Source: Streptomyces sp. NBC_00250 (GTDB lineage: Bacteria; Actinomycetota; Actinomycetes; Streptomycetales; Streptomycetaceae). From it: DNA of 64,000 bases. The stretch's first letter is position 1, and every line of letters starts with the position of its first letter. Made by a program: the position numbers and the translations under genes. The stretch covers positions 2,418,001 to 2,482,000 of the forward strand of contig NZ_CP108088.1 in the NCBI RefSeq assembly GCF_036192275.1, written 5' to 3'. The notes under the pieces are model-generated. The model was not told where the DNA came from and did no database searches. It saw only the letters and a list, made by a program, of their open reading frames with translations. This document shows positions 59,736-64,000 of the stretch, piece by piece.

Positions 59736-59990
59736 ATGGAGAACCCGACTCGTAAGGTGGCCGCGGCCGGTGCCGCCGCTCTGCTCGCCGCGGGGCTCGT
59801 CGTCACCGGTGCCGGTGCCGCGAGCGCGTCGGAGGCCGGCGGGGCCGAGCGCATCACCTCGACCGCCCAGCTCAAGGACAGCATCCGGCTCGCCGTCGCC
59901 CAGGAGGAGCAGGCCGGGGCGAACGGGCTGAGCGAGAGCGTCGGCGGCAGGGTGACGAAGGCCGCCGGCACCCAGTCCGGCACCTGCTGA
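59736..59990 (+). CDS. Small secreted protein ending in Cys
   Basis: An 84-residue protein. A signal peptide (VAAAGAAALLAAGLVVTGAG, cleavage near ASA-SEAG) leaves a ~50-residue mature peptide with helical ITSTAQLKDSIRLAVAQEEQ and a final TQSGTC, its only cysteine. AGGAGGAGG precedes the ATG. It ends 7 bp before the cysteine-rich protein gene, so the two are an operon. I do not recognise the family. A terminal cysteine could form a dimer or a thioester, or be joined by the partner; this is inference. Confidence 0.75.
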   Translation: MENPTRKVAAAGAAALLAAGLVVTGAGAASASEAGGAERITSTAQLKDSIRLAVAQEEQAGANGLSESVGGRVTKAAGTQSGTC

Positions 59991-59997
59991 GGCCGAG

Positions 59998-60471
59998 GTG
60001 ACCACCGTGGGCGAGGCCGGCTCCTCGCAGACCTGGTGTCCCAGCGGGGCGGCGCACGCACCCGAGTCCGTCGTCCTGGGCGTACGGTCCGGGCAGGACG
60101 GGCGTGTGGTGTACCTGGCCGATCCCGTTCCGGCGGCCGAGGTGCTCGGCGACGTGCCGGAGGGCATCGAGCCGCGGCGCGTCCTGCGCTTCGCCTCGCA
60201 CTGTGTCAGCGACTGCGTCAATCGCAGGGGCGCCGACTGCACGCTCGTCGAGCGCATGGTGTCCCGGCCTCCCGCCCAGCAGGACGGCCACGTCCCGCGG
60301 TGTCACCTCCGGGCCCGGTGCCAGTGGTGGAAGCAGACCGGGGTCGCCGCGTGCGCGCGCTGCCCCGCGGTCTCGACCCGCCACCACGCCGGCGACGAGC
60401 TGGCCGATCTGGTGGCCGATCCGGCCACGACGAAGGAACAGCTCGACGAGTGGATCGCGGCGGCCGGCTGA
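59998..60471 (+). CDS. Cysteine-rich protein partnered with secreted peptide
   Basis: A 157-residue soluble protein with eight cysteines in a regular order: WCP near the start, C-x3-C-x7-C (SHCVSDCVNRRGADC), then C-x5-C-x10-C-x2-C (RCHLRARCQWWKQTGVAACA onward). Such spacing suggests two metal or iron-sulfur sites. No signal peptide; the C-terminus is helical. GTG at 59998, 7 bp after the small secreted gene. I do not recognise a named family. A role in processing or redox handling of the upstream peptide is an inference from operon structure. Confidence 0.78.
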   Translation: MTTVGEAGSSQTWCPSGAAHAPESVVLGVRSGQDGRVVYLADPVPAAEVLGDVPEGIEPRRVLRFASHCVSDCVNRRGADCTLVERMVSRPPAQQDGHVPRCHLRARCQWWKQTGVAACARCPAVSTRHHAGDELADLVADPATTKEQLDEWIAAAG

Positions 60472-60504
60472 ACTCCGGTCCTCCGGCCGTACGATCCCTG
60501 TCCT

Positions 60505-60553
60505 CATACGTGGAAGGTCCCCGGACATGCGGTCCGGGGACCTTCCACGTATG
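60505..60553. terminator. 22-bp perfect hairpin, bidirectional
   Basis: Left arm 60,505-60,526 pairs without mismatch with 60,532-60,553 around a 5-nt loop. It separates the convergent cysteine-rich protein and phosphopantetheinyl transferase genes (33 and 12 bp from their stops). Confidence 0.9.
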
Positions 60554-60565
60554 CGCCGAGGTCGC

Positions 60566-61366
60566 TCACTCGCGGCCGGGTGGGTCCCCCCGGATGTCCC
60601 GCTCCGACAGGCGGTTCACCCGGGGCGACGGCGTGGTCAGTTCGCCGTGGACGGCCACCGCCGCCGCGTAACCGCGGTCGACGGGGATGTCGAGCAGGGT
60701 CCAACCGGCCGGAGGCAGTGCCCCGTCGGGACTGCCCGAGCCCACGTAGTCGGCCGCCGGGTCACGGCCCAGGCCGGTGCCGAGGCCCTTGAGGTACGCC
60801 TCCTTGCGGGTCCACAGCCGGGCCAGCGCCCTGGGGCGGCGCGGGGGTGGCAGGGCCTCGATCTCGCGCTGTTCGGCGGGGTGCAGCATGGCGGCGAGTT
60901 CCGCCGCGCCGCCCGGGTCGGCGACCAGGTCGACGTCGACGCCGATGGGCGCCACCGCCGTCCCCACCAGGACGAGGTCCCCGCGGTGGGAGAGCGAGAA
61001 GTGCAGTCCGCGCGTGGCCCCCAGGACCGTCGGCCGACCGTGCGGGCCGCCGCAGCACGGGCAGGTCTCACGGCCGTACCGGATGTCCTGCGGCAGCGTG
61101 TCGAGGTACGTGCCGAGCAGCCGGCGCAGCGCCAGATGGGCGGCGGTGAAACGGACCCGGTCCTCCGCGTGCGCCAGCCCGGCCGCGCGCTGCCGCTCGG
61201 TGGCGTCCAGGACACCGGTGTCGAGGCCGGTGCCCCGGGCGTCGGAGACCCTCAGCAGCCACAGGTCGAGGGACCCGGGCCGCGGCAGGTCGCGCGGCGG
61301 TGGCAGGGGGGCGAGCAGCAGGGTGCCGCTCGCGGAACTCCAGGGACCGCTTCTGGGATCACTCAC
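60566..61366 (-). CDS. 4'-phosphopantetheinyl transferase (Sfp type)
   Basis: A 266-residue enzyme that moves phosphopantetheine from CoA onto acyl or peptidyl carrier proteins, activating NRPS/PKS enzymes. Motifs are HFSLSHRGDLVLVG, the metal site GVDVDLV and WTRKEAYLKGLGTGL. A cysteine cluster (CPCCGGPHGRP) precedes the catalytic part, as in many actinobacterial members. GTG at 61366 with AGGAGGGG at 6 nt; the long N-terminal extension of the frame is not coding. Downstream of the MFS and lyase-like genes on the same strand (55-bp gap), so likely one cluster. Confidence 0.9.
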   Translation of the reverse strand: MSDPRSGPWSSASGTLLLAPLPPPRDLPRPGSLDLWLLRVSDARGTGLDTGVLDATERQRAAGLAHAEDRVRFTAAHLALRRLLGTYLDTLPQDIRYGRETCPCCGGPHGRPTVLGATRGLHFSLSHRGDLVLVGTAVAPIGVDVDLVADPGGAAELAAMLHPAEQREIEALPPPRRPRALARLWTRKEAYLKGLGTGLGRDPAADYVGSGSPDGALPPAGWTLLDIPVDRGYAAAVAVHGELTTPSPRVNRLSERDIRGDPPGRE

Positions 61367-61421
61367 GGGACCCCTCCTGTTCGATGACGGATGCGCGGGC
61401 GCGGGTGGCCGTCGGGACGGA

Positions 61422-62834
61422 TCAGCCTTGTTCGGGTACGGCGTACCGGGAGGCCCGCGGTGCGACAGCCGCGCCCGGGGGACCCCCCGACTCGGCCGAA
61501 TCGGCGGGCGGTCGGACGGGCGGGCGGGCGAGCGGTGGGACGGGCGACCGGGTCGGCGACTCGGTGGGCGGTTCGGTGGGCGGCTGGGCGGGCGGTTCGG
61601 TGGGCAGGTCCCTGCGGGCCCGCAGGGGACCTGCGAGCAGCAGTGCGGAGCTGACGGCGAGGCCGGCGGTGAGCAGCCAGAGCGCGGGCCGCAGTCCGAG
61701 CAGGCCGCCGAGTACTCCGCCGAGCAGCGAACCGACGGGAATGGCACCGAAGTTGGCGACGGAGATGCTGGCGGTGATCCGGCCGAGCAGCTGCGGCGGG
61801 CAGTACTGCTGGCGGAACGCCCCCTGGATGACGTTGGCGGACACGACGCCCAGGGCGAGGACGGCGCCGCCGACGGGCAGCAGAACGACCCGCCAGCCGG
61901 GTTCGGCCAGCGGGATGAGCAGCCCGAACGGGGCCGTGGCGAACTTGCAGAGCAGCATGCCGCGGGCGGTGCCGAAGCGCCGGGCCATGGGCGTGGCGAC
62001 GACGGCGCCGAGCAGTCCGCCCACGCTGCCGCCCGCGAGCAGCCAGCCCACCGCGGCCTCGCCGACGTGGAGTTCGCGGACGAGGAACACGGTCAGGATG
62101 GCCTGGTAGCCGGTGAGCAGCAGGTTGGTGACGGTGCCGTACGTGGTCAGGACGCGCAGGTAGGGGTCGCGCACGGTGTGCCGCAACCCCTCCGCGACCT
62201 CCTTGCGCAGGGCCGTGGGCCGCTCGGGTCGCTCCGGCTCCGGTTCCCTGGCACGGATGCCGAGCAGGCACAGGGTGGAGACCAGGAAGGTCGCGGCGTC
62301 GGCGAGGAGTCCGTTGACCGCGCCGAACGCGCCGGCCAGGACTCCGCCGCCGCCGAGCCCGGCGAGCTGCGCGGCCGACTCGCTGCCCTGCAGTTTGGCG
62401 TTCGCCTCCGTGAGGTGTTCGCGGGGGACCACGAACGGTACGTAGACCCGGTAGGCGATGGAGAAGAAGACGTTGGCGAGTCCGGTGAGCAGGGAGACCA
62501 CGACCAGCTGGGTCATGGTCAGTACGTCGAGCCAGGCGGCGGCCGGCACGCTGAGCAGCAGCACCAGCGAGCCGAGGTTGCAGGCCACCATCAGCGGGCG
62601 GCGCGGCAGCCGGTCCACCCAGGCGCCGGCGGGCAGTCCGACGAGCAGCCAGGGCAGCCAGGCGGCGGCGGCCAGGGCGCTCACCCAGAAGGTGCTCGCG
62701 TCCAGGGTGACCACGGCCACCAGCGGCATGGCGACACCGGTGATGTTGCTGCCGAAGCGGCTCGTGGTCTCCCCCGCCCACAGGAGCCGGAAGTCACGCT
62801 GCCGCAGCAGCCCGTCCCGGCGCCGCGCGTTCAT
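61422..62834 (-). CDS. MFS transporter (DHA3-like)
   Basis: A 470-residue protein with 12 membrane helices, opening RQRDFRLLWAGETTSRFGSN, the start typical of DHA3/enterobactin-exporter-like MFS proteins. The last ~60 residues are Pro/Thr/Arg-rich (PTEPPTESPTRSP type) and cytoplasmic. Its ATG overlaps the stop of the lyase-like gene (ATGA, 62,831-62,834), so translation is coupled. Beside a phosphopantetheinyl transferase and lyase it probably exports a small natural product. Confidence 0.88.
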   Translation of the reverse strand: MNARRRDGLLRQRDFRLLWAGETTSRFGSNITGVAMPLVAVVTLDASTFWVSALAAAAWLPWLLVGLPAGAWVDRLPRRPLMVACNLGSLVLLLSVPAAAWLDVLTMTQLVVVSLLTGLANVFFSIAYRVYVPFVVPREHLTEANAKLQGSESAAQLAGLGGGGVLAGAFGAVNGLLADAATFLVSTLCLLGIRAREPEPERPERPTALRKEVAEGLRHTVRDPYLRVLTTYGTVTNLLLTGYQAILTVFLVRELHVGEAAVGWLLAGGSVGGLLGAVVATPMARRFGTARGMLLCKFATAPFGLLIPLAEPGWRVVLLPVGGAVLALGVVSANVIQGAFRQQYCPPQLLGRITASISVANFGAIPVGSLLGGVLGGLLGLRPALWLLTAGLAVSSALLLAGPLRARRDLPTEPPAQPPTEPPTESPTRSPVPPLARPPVRPPADSAESGGPPGAAVAPRASRYAVPEQG

Positions 62835-64000
62835 CGGGCGGCCACCACCTTGGTGGTCGCGTCGCCCGGCGCGTCGCCCGGCACATCGGCCGACGTGGCG
62901 GCCACCACCTTGGCGGCCTCGGCGGACAGTCGCTCGGCGGCGTCGGCCCAGCGCGCCCGCCGGGCGGCCGACTCGTCGGCGAGGAGGGCGAGTTCCGTAC
63001 GTGCCCGGGCCAGCGCCTCGGTCGGTGCGGTGCCGCCGGGGCCTCCGCCGTGGGCGCAGGCGGCGGCCACGGTCTCCGGGTCGAGCCAGTCGGCGGGGTA
63101 CCCGGCGGCGGCCGCGGCCACGTCGGGCTGTGTGCGGGCCGCCTCGGACAGGGGCGTACCGCTGTCGAGGGCGGCGAGGACGGTCTCGCCGACCAGGTGG
63201 TGGGCGGTACGGAAGGGTGTGCCGTCGACGACGAGGCGTTCGGCGAGGTAGGTCGCCGAGGTGAAGCCCTCCCGGGCGCGGTCGCGCATCCGCTCGCGGT
63301 CGGGTTCCGCTCCGTCGACGACGAGCCGGAGCAGGGTCACGGCCTGGGTGGTGTCGGCGAGGCCGGGCCAGAGGTGGCGGGCGGCCTCGGTGCCGACGGC
63401 GATGGCGTTGGTGTACCCGGCGGTGGACATGGCCGCCGCGGCGCCGGTGAAGCCGGCGAGGGCGGCGGTCGAGCGGCCCTGGATGTGTTCGAGGAGGAAG
63501 GGGTTGCGCTTCTGCGGCATCATCGAGCTGGAGCCGACGAGGTCGTCGGCCATCCGCAGCAGTCCGAACTCCTCGGTGGTCCACCAGGTCAGGTCGCGGG
63601 CGACCCGGGCCATGAGGACGCCGAGGACGGCGGCGGCGGAGAGCATGCGCAGCACGAAGTCACGGGAGGCGACGGCGTCGACCGAGTTCGGCACGGCGGC
63701 GGTGAAGCCGAGCAGGTCGGCGGTGCGGTCCGGATCGACGGGCACGGAGGTGCCGCCGACGGCTCCCGCGCCGAGCGGGTTGACGTCGATCTCCCGCCCG
63801 GCGTCGAGCAGTCCGGCCAGCGAGCGCAGCACGCCGCCGGCGACCCCGGTCAGATAGTGTCCGTAGCTGACGGGCACGGCGGGCTGGCCGTGGGTGTACG
63901 CGGGCATGGTGACGTCCCGGTACGCCTCCGCCTTGTCGAGCAGGACCTGCGCCAACCCGACGACTTCGTCCAGGAGTCGGCCGTACGGGCCGCGCACCTT
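62831..64000 (-). CDS. Argininosuccinate-lyase-like enzyme, partial
   Basis: The C-terminal ~390 residues of an aspartase/fumarase-superfamily lyase; the N-terminal ~90 lie beyond the window. Family motifs are MPAYTHGQPAVPVSYGHYL, PLGAGAVGGTSVPVDP, NSVDAVASRDFVLRML and the signature loop GSSSMMPQKRNP. True ArgH has GSSxMPQKKNP and longer conservation around it. Here the C-terminal third diverges (Ala-rich, ADWLDPETVAAACA), so it may be a secondary-metabolism relative rather than the arginine enzyme. Coupled with the MFS exporter by a 4-bp overlap. Confidence 0.85.
   Translation of the reverse strand, partial: KVRGPYGRLLDEVVGLAQVLLDKAEAYRDVTMPAYTHGQPAVPVSYGHYLTGVAGGVLRSLAGLLDAGREIDVNPLGAGAVGGTSVPVDPDRTADLLGFTAAVPNSVDAVASRDFVLRMLSAAAVLGVLMARVARDLTWWTTEEFGLLRMADDLVGSSSMMPQKRNPFLLEHIQGRSTAALAGFTGAAAAMSTAGYTNAIAVGTEAARHLWPGLADTTQAVTLLRLVVDGAEPDRERMRDRAREGFTSATYLAERLVVDGTPFRTAHHLVGETVLAALDSGTPLSEAARTQPDVAAAAAGYPADWLDPETVAAACAHGGGPGGTAPTEALARARTELALLADESAARRARWADAAERLSAEAAKVVAATSADVPGDAPGDATTKVVAAR

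Overview
The window is a segment of a high-GC actinobacterial chromosome, almost certainly Streptomyces. The signs are extreme third-position GC, frequent GTG and TTG starts, and a run of genes whose order and content match the Streptomyces core chromosome: DUF3710, dut, PaaI-type thioesterase, DUF3093, DUF4193, cutS-cutR, inositol monophosphatase, coproporphyrin ferrochelatase, an FAD-linked oxidase and sepH. I see no rRNA, tRNA, CRISPR array, intact insertion sequence or prophage.

Left part (1-25,100) is mostly accessory. It opens with an NfeD tail and a flotillin, then a KhtTU-like cation/proton antiporter pair, a NarL-type two-component system, an MFS exporter and an XRE-cupin regulator that looks leaderless. 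A large secreted ricin-lectin protein follows, next to the remains of a LacI-type regulator. Then come four tandem SapA-like secreted proteins, an AraC regulator, a membrane KAP-like P-loop NTPase with a partner of unknown function, and a three-gene WXG100/ESX-like secreted-protein unit. A 1.25 kb region without genes, a cytochrome P450 and a further 0.5 kb without genes close this part. A 21-bp imperfect direct repeat brackets the P450 segment.

Central part (25,100-36,700) is ion homeostasis and RNA modification. It holds a TRAM-domain RNA uracil methyltransferase, a KimA-like potassium/amino-acid-type permease divergent from two TrkA-type (CeoB/CeoC-like) subunits, a DUF3159 protein with an OB-fold partner, a kdpDE sensor pair with no kdpFABC beside it, and an ATP-binding ABC subunit without its permease.

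Right part (36,700-64,000) begins with the conserved block listed above, ending at sepH. After it come a rhodanese sulfurtransferase, a double VOC-domain protein, a surface-polymer island (YfhO-type membrane protein, GT2 glycosyltransferase, polysialyltransferase-like enzyme), an isochorismatase-like hydrolase, and a TetR regulator divergent from a metallo-beta-lactamase-fold lipoprotein with a clear operator between them. A small secreted peptide with a cysteine-rich partner follows. At the edge, a phosphopantetheinyl transferase, an MFS exporter and a cut-off argininosuccinate-lyase-like enzyme suggest the border of a biosynthetic cluster.

Two features recur. Several convergent gene pairs are separated by long, near-perfect GC-rich hairpins without a U tract. 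Short tandem repeats occur repeatedly, in frame inside gene ends (antiporter, YfhO protein, lipoprotein) and out of frame between genes. All coordinates and starts were derived by reading; family names rest on motifs recalled from known families, not on a search.
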